This document shows, piece by piece, positions 26,111 to 35,775 of a stretch of 64,000 bases of DNA (positions are counted from its first letter, which is position 1; each line of letters opens with the position of its first letter). The notes beneath the pieces were generated by a model. That model saw only the letters and a program-made list of their open reading frames with translations. It did no database searches and had not been told where the DNA came from. The stretch lies in the NCBI RefSeq assembly GCF_018882445.1, contig NZ_JACVOM010000002.1, positions 62,001-126,000 on the forward strand. The letters run 5' to 3'. Source of the DNA: Polynucleobacter sp. 15G-AUS-farblos. Its GTDB lineage: Bacteria; Pseudomonadota; Gammaproteobacteria; Burkholderiales; Burkholderiaceae. The translations under genes and the position numbers were made by a program.

Positions 26111-28807
26111 TCAAACCGTCATTGGGTTTGGTTTAGTAGTGTCGATCTCGTATTTCTTGATTGCTTCAGCTAGTTTTTGACGATCCATCTGTCCAGAATC
26201 AACCAAAGATCTCAAGGCAGTCAATACAACCCAGCGACGATCAACCTCGAAGAAGTCACGTAACTTTTCACGGGTATCAGAACGACCGAAGCCATCAGTA
26301 CCTAAGACCTCGTAACGACGGCCCATATGCTGAATCGCAGGACGAATCTGCTCTGCAAATAAACGGACATAGTCGGTTGCTGCAATGATTGGGCCCACAG
26401 TATCTTTCAAGCACTTTTCAACATGAGAAAGTGCTGGCGTCGCAGTTGGATTTAATAGGTTATTGCGGTGTACCGCATTCCAATCGCGCCCTAATTCTGT
26501 AAAGCTTGGGCAACCCCATAAATCTGAAGAGACTCCCCAATCCTTGTGCAAGATTTCAGCAGCTTCAATGACTTCACGGAAGATCGTGCCTGAGCCCAAT
26601 AGTTGTACACGCAATTTAGCATTGCTATCCCCTGCTGATTTGAGTTTGTACATCCCTTTAATGATGTCTTGCTCTGAACCCTTAGGCATTGCTGGGTGTG
26701 CATAGTTTTCATTCATCAAAGTGATGTAGTAATAGACGTCTTCCTGAACTTCCAACATACGACGCATACCATCTTGAATCACTACTGCCAATTCAAATGA
26801 GAATGTAGGATCGTAGCTAATGCAGTTTGGTACAGCTCCGCTCCATAGCTGACTATGGCCATCTTCATGCTGCAAGCCTTCGCCATTTAATGTTGTTCTA
26901 CCAGCTGTTCCGCCGAGTAAGAAACCACGACTACGCATATCACCAGCAGCCCAAGCTAAGTCACCAATACGTTGGAAACCAAACATGGAGTAGAAGATAT
27001 AGAAAGGCAACATCGGTACGCCATGAGTAGAGTATGAAGTCGCTGCTGCGATCCAGTCGCACATACCGCCAGCTTCATTGATACCCTCTTGCAAAATCTG
27101 ACCCGTTTTGTCTTCTTTATAGAACATCAATTGATCATGATCTTCTGGGGTGTAAAGCTGACCGAGCTGATTCCAAATACCCAGCTGACGGAACATGCCC
27201 TCCATACCAAAGGTACGGGATTCATCTGGAACAATCGGTACTACGCGCTTACCAATAGTCTTATCACGCACCACTGTGTTGAGCATGCGCACAAAAGCCA
27301 TGGTTGTTGAAATCTCACGGCTTTCTGTAGTTGCCTCAAGCAACGGTGTGAATGCATCTAATGCTGGGACTGGCAGGCTTTCTGCTTTAGTACGACGCTG
27401 CGGCAAATAACCACCCAATTCTTGGCGACGCGCCTTCATATACTCTAGCTCTGGACTTCCTTCAGCAAACTTCACCAAAGGCATGTCATCTAACTGATCA
27501 TCCTTGACGGGGATTTCAAAACGATCACGAAAGCGCCGGACGTCATCATCGTTCATCTTCTTAGCTTGGTGAGCAATATTCATTGCCTCACCAGATCCAC
27601 CCATACCGTAGCCTTTAATGGTGTGAGCCAAGATCACCGTTGGTTGATCTTTGTGATGTACTGCAGAATGAAACGCTGCATAGACTTTATGAGGATCATG
27701 ACCACCACGATTTAACTGCCAAATTTCCTCATCACTCCAGTCACTGACTAAGGCTTTGAGCTCAGGTGTATTAAATACAATCTCGCGTACATAAGCACCA
27801 TTCTTAGACTTCATGGTTTGGTACTGGCCATCTACGATTTCACCGAGACGTTGCATCAAGATGCCTTTTTTATCGCGGGCAAATAATGCATCCCACTGAC
27901 CGCCCCACACTACCTTGATCACATTCCAGCCTGCACCACGGAACTCACTCTCTAATTCTTGAATAATTTTTCCGTTGCCTCGCACAGGGCCATCTAAGCG
28001 CTGTAAGTTGCAATTGATTACAAAAATGAGGTTATCTAATTTCTCGCGACCAGCCATACCGATAGCGCCCAAAGACTCTGGCTCATCAGTTTCGCCATCA
28101 CCCAAGAATGCCCAAACTTTGCGGCCCTCATCTTTAATAAAGCCACGATCACGCATGTAGCGCATAAAACGCGCTTGGTAAATTGCCATAATTGGGCCGA
28201 GGCCCATCGAGACTGTTGGAAATTGCCAGAAATCTGGCATGAGCCAAGGATGTGGGTAGCTCGAAATCCCTTTGCCGCCAACTTCTTGACGGAAATTGTT
28301 TAATTGCTCATCACTTAAGCGTCCTAGCATGTATGCGCGGGCGTATACCCCTGGCGCTGAATGTCCTTGAACAAAAATGAGGTCGCCGCCATGATCTGGA
28401 GATGGTGCATGCCAAAAATGATTAAAGCCAACGTCATACAAAGTAGCCGCAGATTGAAATGAGGAAATGTGTCCGCCAACGTTTGTATCTTTGTTAGCAC
28501 GCAACACCATTGCCATTGCATTCCAACGTGTGTATGAACGAATGCGATGCTCTACGTTTTGATCGCCAGGCAAACGCGCTTGGTTCTCAACAGGAATCGT
28601 ATTAATGTAAGGCGTCTCTGCATGGAATGGCTGCACTACCCCATTGACGCGAGCATGAGAAATTTGTTGGTCTATTAAGTAAGCAGCTCTTTCAGCGCCT
28701 TCATTGTGAATGACGCCATCGAGCGCACGCAGCCATTCCTGAGTCTCAACAGGATCAGTATCCTGCGCACTGGTTTTACCTAAGATTTGTTCTGGAACCG
28801 CTGCCAT
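26111..28807 (-). CDS. aceE: Pyruvate dehydrogenase E1 component, homodimeric type
   Basis: 898 residues, full length for AceE. This thiamine-diphosphate enzyme decarboxylates pyruvate and acetylates lipoamide on AceF. The TPP-binding motif GDGETDEPESLG to INCNLQ lies near residues 230-265, HDPHKVYAAFH in the middle, and the transketolase-like and C-terminal domains are complete. GGAGG lies 6 nt ahead of the ATG. It is first in the operon, 15 nt before aceF, and has a good promoter at 28858-28886. Confidence 0.98.
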   Translation of the reverse strand: MAAVPEQILGKTSAQDTDPVETQEWLRALDGVIHNEGAERAAYLIDQQISHARVNGVVQPFHAETPYINTIPVENQARLPGDQNVEHRIRSYTRWNAMAMVLRANKDTNVGGHISSFQSAATLYDVGFNHFWHAPSPDHGGDLIFVQGHSAPGVYARAYMLGRLSDEQLNNFRQEVGGKGISSYPHPWLMPDFWQFPTVSMGLGPIMAIYQARFMRYMRDRGFIKDEGRKVWAFLGDGETDEPESLGAIGMAGREKLDNLIFVINCNLQRLDGPVRGNGKIIQELESEFRGAGWNVIKVVWGGQWDALFARDKKGILMQRLGEIVDGQYQTMKSKNGAYVREIVFNTPELKALVSDWSDEEIWQLNRGGHDPHKVYAAFHSAVHHKDQPTVILAHTIKGYGMGGSGEAMNIAHQAKKMNDDDVRRFRDRFEIPVKDDQLDDMPLVKFAEGSPELEYMKARRQELGGYLPQRRTKAESLPVPALDAFTPLLEATTESREISTTMAFVRMLNTVVRDKTIGKRVVPIVPDESRTFGMEGMFRQLGIWNQLGQLYTPEDHDQLMFYKEDKTGQILQEGINEAGGMCDWIAAATSYSTHGVPMLPFYIFYSMFGFQRIGDLAWAAGDMRSRGFLLGGTAGRTTLNGEGLQHEDGHSQLWSGAVPNCISYDPTFSFELAVVIQDGMRRMLEVQEDVYYYITLMNENYAHPAMPKGSEQDIIKGMYKLKSAGDSNAKLRVQLLGSGTIFREVIEAAEILHKDWGVSSDLWGCPSFTELGRDWNAVHRNNLLNPTATPALSHVEKCLKDTVGPIIAATDYVRLFAEQIRPAIQHMGRRYEVLGTDGFGRSDTREKLRDFFEVDRRWVVLTALRSLVDSGQMDRQKLAEAIKKYEIDTTKPNPMTV

Positions 28808-28857
28808 AAACTGCCTCCATGAGATTTTTTGTATTTGTTACTAACTTTATAGGCAAT

Positions 28858-28886
28858 ATTCTAGGAAGTTATATGGGTGTAAACAA
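28858..28886 (-). promoter_or_regulatory. Predicted sigma-70 promoter of aceE
   Basis: On the - strand TTGTTT (28886-28881), a 17-bp spacer and TAGAAT (28863-28858) form a good promoter about 50 bp upstream of the aceE ATG. Confidence 0.6.
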
Positions 28887-28894
28887 GCAATTTC

Positions 28895-28925
28895 CCACAT
28901 AATGATAATATTTCTCATAATGTGG
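28895..28925. promoter_or_regulatory. 31-bp imperfect palindrome between aceE and the sensor kinase
   Basis: CCACAT (28895-28900) and ATGTGG (28920-28925) frame a symmetric element in which 12 of 15 base-pair positions match their mirror partner. It lies just upstream of the aceE -35 and in the leader region of the divergent kinase gene, a suitable place for a regulator controlling both. The binding protein is unknown. Confidence 0.45.
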
Positions 28926-28997
28926 TATTTTATTGCAGTGCAAATGAAAATGACTGATGAGACCCAAAAGCGGTTTTTAGGGCTTGGGTAAGGCAAA

Positions 28998-29045
28998 ATG
29001 AATAACATTCATGAAATTTTCCGCCTTCTCCCTCTTACGTCTTAG
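28998..29045 (+). CDS. Possible 15-residue leader ORF overlapping the sensor kinase start
   Basis: ATG at 28998 has AAGG 4 nt upstream and encodes MNNIHEIFRLLPLTS before a TAG at 29043-29045. It overlaps the kinase start at 29011 in another frame. The kinase ATG itself lacks a ribosome binding site, so the small ORF may feed ribosomes to it. It is short enough to occur by chance. Confidence 0.25.
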   Translation: MNNIHEIFRLLPLTS

Positions 29046-31524
29046 CCCAATTCAATGGCTCCGAAAAATACGGGGTTTCAGGCTGGTCTATACCCCTCTT
29101 TTGGCAATCGTCCTGTTTACAGCGGTCATGGGTGTCATTTTGGGCACCCTACAACTTCAAGAAAAGGGCCAGCAAGAATCCGCATTATTTCGTGAGCTGT
29201 CTTTTGCAAAACAACGGATTCAACTTCGGTTTGCGAACAATACAGATACGCTGATGACTATCAACCGCGAAATTGCGGCAGCGACAGATCAAGGAAAACT
29301 GAAGCAAATTACTTACGAGCAGGCAGATGAGTTGGTGATGAACAATCATGAAATCATTCGAATCATCCTACTCGGTGCTGCTAATGATCGTCTTTGGACG
29401 GTACCCCCCAGCAATACAAAAACTGACTGGATGAATCAAGGTGAAAATGCGCCCCTGATTAATGATGGCCTGAAAACTACTATTGAACTCAGTCGAGTTA
29501 CAGGTAGGGCTGCCTTTAGTCAATTCATCACTCTTAATATTGCTAGCGACGAACCCCTCGCTAAAGAAAGAAAGAATATTTTTTGGCAAGTGGTTCCGAA
29601 CATTGTGGGCGGTGAAGTCATTGGATATATAGCTGCCCTTTACACCACTCAGGGAATTCTGGATGTGATTCCAGCGGAGCTTAAAAGCCTCTATCGGTTC
29701 ACCCTACTTACAGATAATGAAAAACTTCTGGCAATCTCTTCTGATCGAAATACGCCTAAGCGGGCATTTAGCAATCAAACAAGTTTAGATATCGGCGTTC
29801 TCAGCCCCAACTTGATTTTACGAATTGATACTTATCCCCCGCCAACCAACCTGACATTTCGCATGCTTATTGGCGTGGTCTTGGGATTATGTGTATTCGT
29901 GATCTGGAGTTTATGGTCAGTACTAAAACAAATGCAGGTGCGCCAAGAAGCTGAGGCCAACTTACAAACTGAAACCAGTTTTCGTAATGCGATGGAAGAT
30001 TCGACTCCGGTGGGAATCCGTGCTCACGACATGCAAAAGCGGATCACCTATGTAAACCGTGCGTTTTGTGAAATGACAGGCTGGAACTCAAGAGAGCTCA
30101 TAGGTCTTTCTCCCCCCTTTCCCTTCTGGCCAGATAGCAGAAGAGATGAGCTGGTTGAAAAAATGAATCGGGCCCTCCAATCTGATGGCGTCAAGACCGG
30201 CATTGAAGGTGCTATCTTGCATAAGGATGGCACCTTAATTCAGACGCGTACTTTTATTGCGCCTCTGATTAATGAGAAGGGCAAACAAACAGGTTGGGTA
30301 ACCTCTTTGATTGATATTTCTGAGCCTAAAAAAATTCGGGAAGAACTTGCAGCCGCTCAAGAGCGCTTCACCACTGTTTTAGAAGGATTGGATGCAGCAG
30401 TATCTGTTGTAGATTTAGAAACTGATCGCCTACTTTTTGCCAATCGCTTCTATCGTGAAAAATTTGGTGATGACTCCAAGGGACACTTTCAATTGGTAGG
30501 CAATGAAGGCAACAATAGAACTTTGCGAGATGTTGCTGAAGATTTAAATGATTCGGCACCCGGTATTCCAAGCCCATTTCTTTATCAAGAGTCCGAGTCC
30601 GAAGAAGTTGAATTAAGTGATGGTAGCAATCGCTGGTATGAAGTTCGAACCCGCTTCATTCCCTGGGTTGATGGTCATTTAGCACAGCTACTCATTGCCA
30701 CGGAAATTACCCAGCGCAAAGCAGCCGAAGATCTCGCTCGCCAACAAGAAGAGCGCATGCAATTTACTAGCCGCTTGACCACTATGGGTGAGATGGCATC
30801 TTCACTTGCGCACGAATTAAACCAACCCTTATCTGCCATCTCAAACTATTGCATGGGGGTTGCGAAACGCCTTGAGGGCCACCTCGAACCATCAGTAGGT
30901 AAAGAAATCTTGCCAGCTCTAGCAAAAGCATCTGAGCAAGCACACCGGGCTGGAACTATTATTCAGCGCATCCGAGGGTTTGTAAAACGCAGCGAACCAC
31001 AAAGGAAAGCGAGCGCTATCGATGAGATCATCAACGATGCAGTGGGCTTAGTGGAAATTGACGCGCATCGTCATCGCTTAAGTATTCAATCTGAGATTGC
31101 CGATAATCTGCCAGAAGTCGACTTAGACCCTGTATTAATTCTTCAAGTGCTAGTGAATCTGCTGAAAAATGGCTTAGATAGCATGAGAGAGGCCTACCCC
31201 CTCTCCTCTCGATGGTCTGCCCAACCTGTCAAAATCAGTGCTGATTTAGATACCAGCACCTTCCCCGCCATGCTCAGAATACAAGTAACCGATAGTGGCG
31301 CTGGCATTGCCGAATCCGCAATTGAACATATTTTTGAGCCTTTTTTCAGCACTAAATCTGATGGGATGGGCATGGGGCTCAATATCTGCCGCTCCATCGT
31401 AGAATCACATCATGGGCGCCTATGGGCCAAAAACATCATGGATTCTGCACAAACCAAGCTGGTTGGCTGCACCTTTACAATACTCTTACCTTTAGAATCC
31501 TCGGTTTCCGTGGAAAATACCTAA
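29011..31524 (+). CDS. Membrane PAS-domain sensor histidine kinase
   Basis: 837 residues. A first membrane segment (about 27-50) and a second (about 288-308) enclose a periplasmic sensor region. Two cytoplasmic PAS domains follow (about 325-445 and 450-570), then HisKA with phospho-acceptor H601 in LAHELNQPL, and a HATPase domain (VNLLKNGLDSM; DSGAGIAE; GMGMGLNI). The architecture resembles FixL/DctB-like kinases. It is divergent from aceE and followed 25 nt later by its FixJ-type partner. The signal is unknown; its location suggests a carbon or respiratory cue. The assigned ATG lacks an obvious ribosome binding site. Confidence 0.9.
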   Translation: MKFSAFSLLRLSPIQWLRKIRGFRLVYTPLLAIVLFTAVMGVILGTLQLQEKGQQESALFRELSFAKQRIQLRFANNTDTLMTINREIAAATDQGKLKQITYEQADELVMNNHEIIRIILLGAANDRLWTVPPSNTKTDWMNQGENAPLINDGLKTTIELSRVTGRAAFSQFITLNIASDEPLAKERKNIFWQVVPNIVGGEVIGYIAALYTTQGILDVIPAELKSLYRFTLLTDNEKLLAISSDRNTPKRAFSNQTSLDIGVLSPNLILRIDTYPPPTNLTFRMLIGVVLGLCVFVIWSLWSVLKQMQVRQEAEANLQTETSFRNAMEDSTPVGIRAHDMQKRITYVNRAFCEMTGWNSRELIGLSPPFPFWPDSRRDELVEKMNRALQSDGVKTGIEGAILHKDGTLIQTRTFIAPLINEKGKQTGWVTSLIDISEPKKIREELAAAQERFTTVLEGLDAAVSVVDLETDRLLFANRFYREKFGDDSKGHFQLVGNEGNNRTLRDVAEDLNDSAPGIPSPFLYQESESEEVELSDGSNRWYEVRTRFIPWVDGHLAQLLIATEITQRKAAEDLARQQEERMQFTSRLTTMGEMASSLAHELNQPLSAISNYCMGVAKRLEGHLEPSVGKEILPALAKASEQAHRAGTIIQRIRGFVKRSEPQRKASAIDEIINDAVGLVEIDAHRHRLSIQSEIADNLPEVDLDPVLILQVLVNLLKNGLDSMREAYPLSSRWSAQPVKISADLDTSTFPAMLRIQVTDSGAGIAESAIEHIFEPFFSTKSDGMGMGLNICRSIVESHHGRLWAKNIMDSAQTKLVGCTFTILLPLESSVSVENT

Positions 31525-31549
31525 ATAGAATCGCATCAAGAGAACCGAT

Positions 31550-32197
31550 ATGAACTTAAGTGCTAGTAATAAACCTAATCAAGTCGAAGTAGTCTACGTA
31601 GTAGATGATGATGAGGCTGTTCGTGACTCCCTCACCTGGCTTCTCGAGAGCAATGGCTACGTCGTTCGCTGCCATGCTAGCGCCGAACGATTTTTACAAT
31701 CCTTACAAAGCACAGACAAATCCACTATCTCTTGCGCCATCCTCGACGTTCGCATGCCTGGAATGTCTGGCCTCGAATTACAAGAGCGATTGATTAGTGA
31801 AAACTTACCGATGCCAGTAGCCTTTATCACTGGGCATGGCGATGTTTCCATGGCGGTCTCTACTATGAAGCGTGGTGCAGTTGACTTTATTGAAAAGCCA
31901 TTTAAAGAGAATGATTTATGCGCATTGGTAGATCGGATGTTGAGTAAAGCTCGAGTTGATTACTCTCAAGCTAGTCAGCGCAAAATTACCCATAGCTTGC
32001 TCAGCAAATTAACCGGCCGTGAGCGCCAAGTACTGGAGCGCATTGTTGCCGGTCGCTTAAATAAACAGATTGCCGATGATCTGGGTATCTCCATTAAAAC
32101 AGTGGAGGCCCATCGCGCCAATATTATGGAAAAGCTCAACGTGAACACCGTCGCTGACCTACTGCGTTTGGCCTTATCAGATCCTCAACCAAATTAA
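31550..32197 (+). CDS. FixJ/NarL-type response regulator
   Basis: 215 residues. The receiver domain (about 12-130) carries the acidic pocket [10 protein letters not shown] and phospho-acceptor D66 in [12 protein letters not shown], with Lys in EKPFKEND. The LuxR-type helix-turn-helix (about 150-210, LTGREREVL-like start and [22 protein letters not shown], quoted in parts) binds DNA. It is the partner of the kinase directly upstream. Probable targets are nearby, such as the palindrome at 28895-28925, but this is inference. Confidence 0.92.
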   Translation: MNLSASNKPNQVEVVYVVDDDEAVRDSLTWLLESNGYVVRCHASAERFLQSLQSTDKSTISCAILDVRMPGMSGLELQERLISENLPMPVAFITGHGDVSMAVSTMKRGAVDFIEKPFKENDLCALVDRMLSKARVDYSQASQRKITHSLLSKLTGRERQVLERIVAGRLNKQIADDLGISIKTVEAHRANIMEKLNVNTVADLLRLALSDPQPN

Positions 32198-32216
32198 TTT
32201 CAGTCACATATTTTTT

Positions 32217-33071
32217 ATGCCTGCTCAACTCCTAGATGGCAATCTGCTCTCGAAGAAAATCCGCGCTGAAATTGCTGCGCGCGGCGCCATCGTTACCGCT
32301 AAGGGAGTAAGGCCAGGACTTGCAGTGATTGTGGTTGGAGATAATCCAGCTAGTCAGGTCTATGTTCGCAATAAGGTCAAGGCTTGTGAAGAGGTTGGCT
32401 TTCATTCTGTTTTAGAGCGTTACTCTGCTGAGCTTGGCGAGGAAGAGTTGTTGGCTCGCATTGCCACTTTGAATGCTGATCCATCCATTCATGGAATCTT
32501 GGTGCAACTCCCCTTGCCTGAGCATATTGCTGCTGAGCGCGTGCTTGAAGCTATTGCTCCACAAAAGGACGTCGATGGCTTTCACGTTGCTAACGCTGGC
32601 GCCCTCATGGTTGGCCAACCCGAATTCAAGCCCTGCACTCCTTATGGATGCATGAAGATTTTAGAAAGCATCGATTACCCAATTCGTGGAGCTCGTGCAG
32701 TCATCGTAGGTGCATCGAATATTGTTGGTAAACCCATGGCTATGCTCTTATTGCAAGCAGGTGCAACTGTCACAATCTGCAATAGTAAGACTCGTGACTT
32801 AGCCCATCACACCAAAGATGCTGATATTTTGGTGGTTGCCACTGGTAAACCGAAGATGATTTCTGGGGATATGGTTAAGAACGGTGCTGTTGTCATTGAT
32901 GTGGGCATTAATCGCCTTCCTGATGGCAAGCTCTGTGGTGATGTCGATTTTGATGCAGCCAAGTATGTGGCTGGCTGGATCACCCCAGTTCCTGGTGGCG
33001 TTGGCCCCATGACCATCACCATGCTTCTGATGAATACCCTAGAAGCAGCTGAAAAGGCCGCTAAACCTTAA
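32217..33071 (+). CDS. folD: Bifunctional methylene-THF dehydrogenase/methenyl-THF cyclohydrolase
   Basis: 284 residues, normal for FolD. It interconverts 5,10-methylene- and 10-formyl-tetrahydrofolate with NADP. The family signatures [11 protein letters not shown] and the NADP-binding [14 protein letters not shown], and the C-terminal [10 protein letters not shown], are all present, with the catalytic Lys in the [13 protein letters not shown] segment. It follows the response regulator by 19 nt and may be partly cotranscribed with it. No clear ribosome binding site precedes the ATG. Confidence 0.97.
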   Translation: MPAQLLDGNLLSKKIRAEIAARGAIVTAKGVRPGLAVIVVGDNPASQVYVRNKVKACEEVGFHSVLERYSAELGEEELLARIATLNADPSIHGILVQLPLPEHIAAERVLEAIAPQKDVDGFHVANAGALMVGQPEFKPCTPYGCMKILESIDYPIRGARAVIVGASNIVGKPMAMLLLQAGATVTICNSKTRDLAHHTKDADILVVATGKPKMISGDMVKNGAVVIDVGINRLPDGKLCGDVDFDAAKYVAGWITPVPGGVGPMTITMLLMNTLEAAEKAAKP

Positions 33072-33078
33072 GGCATTT

Positions 33079-33108
33079 ACTGGGGTATTTAGCAAAAATA
33101 CTCCCAGT
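33079..33108. other. Intergenic hairpin between folD and prlC
   Basis: A 12-bp stem with a single bulge (ACTGGG-GTATTT with AAATAC-t-CCCAGT) and a 5-nt loop fills most of the folD-prlC gap. No T run follows, so it is more likely an mRNA-processing or stability element than a full terminator. Confidence 0.5.
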
Positions 33109-33124
33109 CCATTAAGCTAGAGGG

Positions 33125-35263
33125 ATGACTACATCCCATTCTCAAGTAGCGCTCGGTTCGCTGCCAACTTCATTGCAAAATAATCCGCTTCTCACCTTTG
33201 GACGCGGCATTGCCTCTTACTCAGAAGTCAAGCCTGAGCATATTGGTCCTGCCATTGAGTACTTACTTAAACAGGCACAAGAAGCGGTAGATACTGCCAC
33301 TAACCCAGCAACACTTCCAAGCTGGAACAAACTTGCTGAACCTTTAGAGGATGCCACTGAGGCATTGGGAAGATCATGGGGAGTCATTTCTCATCTCAAT
33401 AGCGTTGCCGATAATCCAGACCTGCGCAATGCTTACGGTGAAATGCTCCCAAAGGTAACTGCATTTTTTTCCAGTCTAGGACAAAACTTAGCGCTGTATC
33501 AAAAGTTTAAGGACCTCAAAAATAGTAGCGACTATTTAAAGCTTGATCACGCCCAGCAGAAAGTGATTGAGAACTCTTTGCGAGATTTTCGTTTAGGTGG
33601 TGCCGAATTAAGCGACGCCGATAAGCCACGCTTTGCGCAAATTCAGGATGAGCAAGCAGTATTAGGCAAGGCCTTCTCAGATCATGTGTTAGATGCAACC
33701 GATGCTTTTATTCATGTCATCACAAATAAGTCCGATTTAGCTGGGCTTCCAGAAGATGCAATTGCTGCAGCCGCCGATACCGCCGAACAAAAACAATTGA
33801 AAGGCTGGGCATTTACCCTTCACTTCCCTTCCTACTATCCAGTCCTGCAGTATTCCGAAAATCGCGCATTACGTCGTCTCATGTATCAGGCCTATGTCAC
33901 ACGGTCCTCTGAGCTTTCTCCAGAGTATGGTCAGGGCAAGCTGGAGTGGGATAACACACACAATATGTTGGATCAATTGCGGCTGCGCGATGAAGAGGCC
34001 CGCATGCTTGGTTTTGCCAACTACGCTGCATTAAGCATAGCTCCCAAAATGGCAAAGAGTGTTGACGAGGTAGATTCTTTTTTATGCACCTTTGCCAATA
34101 AAGCCAAGCCTTTTGCTCAAAAAGACTGGGAAGAGCTTTGTGCATTCGCCAAAACTGAACTTGGCTTCATGGATGGCCTAGAGCCTTGGGATGTACCGTT
34201 CGCCGCTGAGCGATTAAAGCAAGCGCGTTACTCCTTTTCTGAAAATGAACTCAAACAATACTTCCCATTACCTAAGGTATTAGATGGATTATTCGGTCTG
34301 ATTCAAACTTTATTCGGCGTCAAGATTGAAGCATCTGATTTACCAACGTGGCATAGCGATGTCCAATCTTTTGCTGTTAAAGATTTAGATGGAAATCTGC
34401 GTGCCTATTTTTATTTAGACCCCTATGCCCGAACTGGTAAGCGTGGTGGCGCATGGATGGATGATGCCCGTGGACGTCGAGAGCTGCCTAATGGCGAGAT
34501 CCAAGTGCCCGTAGCCTATCTCGTTTGCAATTTTGCTCCGCCCGTCAAAGTAGATGGGGTATTGCGTCTGCCAACTATTACCCATGATGATGTCATTACC
34601 CTCTTCCATGAAAGTGGTCACGGCCTGCATCATCTTCTGACCCAAGTGAGCGCTCTCGGCGTTTCGGGGATCAATGGCGTGGAATGGGATGCAGTGGAAC
34701 TGCCAAGTCAATTTATGGAAAATTTCTGCTGGGAGTGGGAAGTGCTTGAGAAGATGACAGCACATGCAGAAACAGGAAAGCCCTTGCCTCGCGAGTTATT
34801 TGAAAAGATGCTCGCTGCTAAAAATTTCCAAAATGGTATGGCGACTCTCCGTCAAATCGTGATGTCATTAACTGACTGGAGACTACATTCTAGTTTTGAT
34901 GCTGCTGATGCAAGAGGCCATGCCGTACTAGATGTCTCCAGAAAAATCGCTTCTGAATACAACATCATTCCTCAGCCTGAGATCTCCCGCTGGATTAACT
35001 CTTTCAGCCATATTTTTGCTGGAGGCTATGCCGCTGGTTACTACAGTTATAAATGGGCCGAAGTCTTATCGGCTGATGCCTATTCTGCTTTTGAGGAGGC
35101 TGCCAAACTAACCGGTACCGTTCTTGATCCTCAGACAGGCATTCGTTATCGCGAGGCTATCCTGGAAGTTGGCGGTAGCCGTCCGGCAGCAGAGTCATTT
35201 AAAGCCTTTCGGGGTCGCGAGCCCAGCATTGATGCTTTGCTGCGCCACGGAGGCCTAGCCTAA
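33125..35263 (+). CDS. prlC: M3 family oligopeptidase A
   Basis: 712 residues. This is a cytoplasmic zinc metallopeptidase that degrades signal peptides and other oligopeptides. The HExxH zinc motif is H495-E-S-G-H499 with the downstream Glu in the ELPSQFMENF segment; length and the C-terminal FRGREPSIDALLRH-like end match OpdA/PrlC. The AGAGGG next to the ATG leaves almost no spacing for ribosome binding. It is convergent with the cupin gene, whose stop lies 26 nt away. Confidence 0.95.
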   Translation: MTTSHSQVALGSLPTSLQNNPLLTFGRGIASYSEVKPEHIGPAIEYLLKQAQEAVDTATNPATLPSWNKLAEPLEDATEALGRSWGVISHLNSVADNPDLRNAYGEMLPKVTAFFSSLGQNLALYQKFKDLKNSSDYLKLDHAQQKVIENSLRDFRLGGAELSDADKPRFAQIQDEQAVLGKAFSDHVLDATDAFIHVITNKSDLAGLPEDAIAAAADTAEQKQLKGWAFTLHFPSYYPVLQYSENRALRRLMYQAYVTRSSELSPEYGQGKLEWDNTHNMLDQLRLRDEEARMLGFANYAALSIAPKMAKSVDEVDSFLCTFANKAKPFAQKDWEELCAFAKTELGFMDGLEPWDVPFAAERLKQARYSFSENELKQYFPLPKVLDGLFGLIQTLFGVKIEASDLPTWHSDVQSFAVKDLDGNLRAYFYLDPYARTGKRGGAWMDDARGRRELPNGEIQVPVAYLVCNFAPPVKVDGVLRLPTITHDDVITLFHESGHGLHHLLTQVSALGVSGINGVEWDAVELPSQFMENFCWEWEVLEKMTAHAETGKPLPRELFEKMLAAKNFQNGMATLRQIVMSLTDWRLHSSFDAADARGHAVLDVSRKIASEYNIIPQPEISRWINSFSHIFAGGYAAGYYSYKWAEVLSADAYSAFEEAAKLTGTVLDPQTGIRYREAILEVGGSRPAAESFKAFRGREPSIDALLRHGGLA

Positions 35264-35288
35264 TTCGGAACCACTCAAAACCGAATGA

Positions 35289-35750
35289 TTAGTTCGGCTT
35301 GGTGCAAACGTCGGGTTTAATTTGATCGGGCGTTTGCTCACCTAAGTAAACGCCAATCACCTTCACTGGCACCTTGCCTGATACCTTTCCAATATGGCAC
35401 CAATCAATAGCCTCAACATAGGATGTACCGGGCTTATAGATTTTTTTACCCTTGCTACCGTAATCTACTTCTAGGTCGCCCGAGACAATATAGATATATA
35501 AGGGAACAAGGTGCTTATGCAAACTCGTTTGTTTGCCAACTGGAATCTCAATATTAAAAGCTTTAATCAGAGGTTGGCCTGCGGGGTATTTAAAATCCTG
35601 ACCCAAGGTTGTCTTTGGTGCACCAACAATCACGATCGGCGTTGCCTCAATATCCTCGTATGCAACTGCTCCATCCGTATGTGTTAACGCATAGACATTA
35701 GCAGCCGCTAGGACAGATGCAGCTATTAGTAATTGTTTTGCAAGTTTCAT
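35289..35750 (-). CDS. Secreted cupin-domain protein
   Basis: 153 residues. A signal peptide (1-21, ending NVYA) is followed by a small cupin barrel: HKHLVPLYIYIVSGDLEVDYGSKGKK carries the His-x-His...Gly pattern of cupin motif 1 (quoted in parts), and AIDWCHIG resembles motif 2. A periplasmic metal-binding or sugar-related role is possible, but no enzyme activity can be assigned. It is 25 nt downstream of xth on the same strand. Confidence 0.75.
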   Translation of the reverse strand: MKLAKQLLIAASVLAAANVYALTHTDGAVAYEDIEATPIVIVGAPKTTLGQDFKYPAGQPLIKAFNIEIPVGKQTSLHKHLVPLYIYIVSGDLEVDYGSKGKKIYKPGTSYVEAIDWCHIGKVSGKVPVKVIGVYLGEQTPDQIKPDVCTKPN

Positions 35751-35775
35751 GTTATTCCTTTTAATAAATCAAGAA

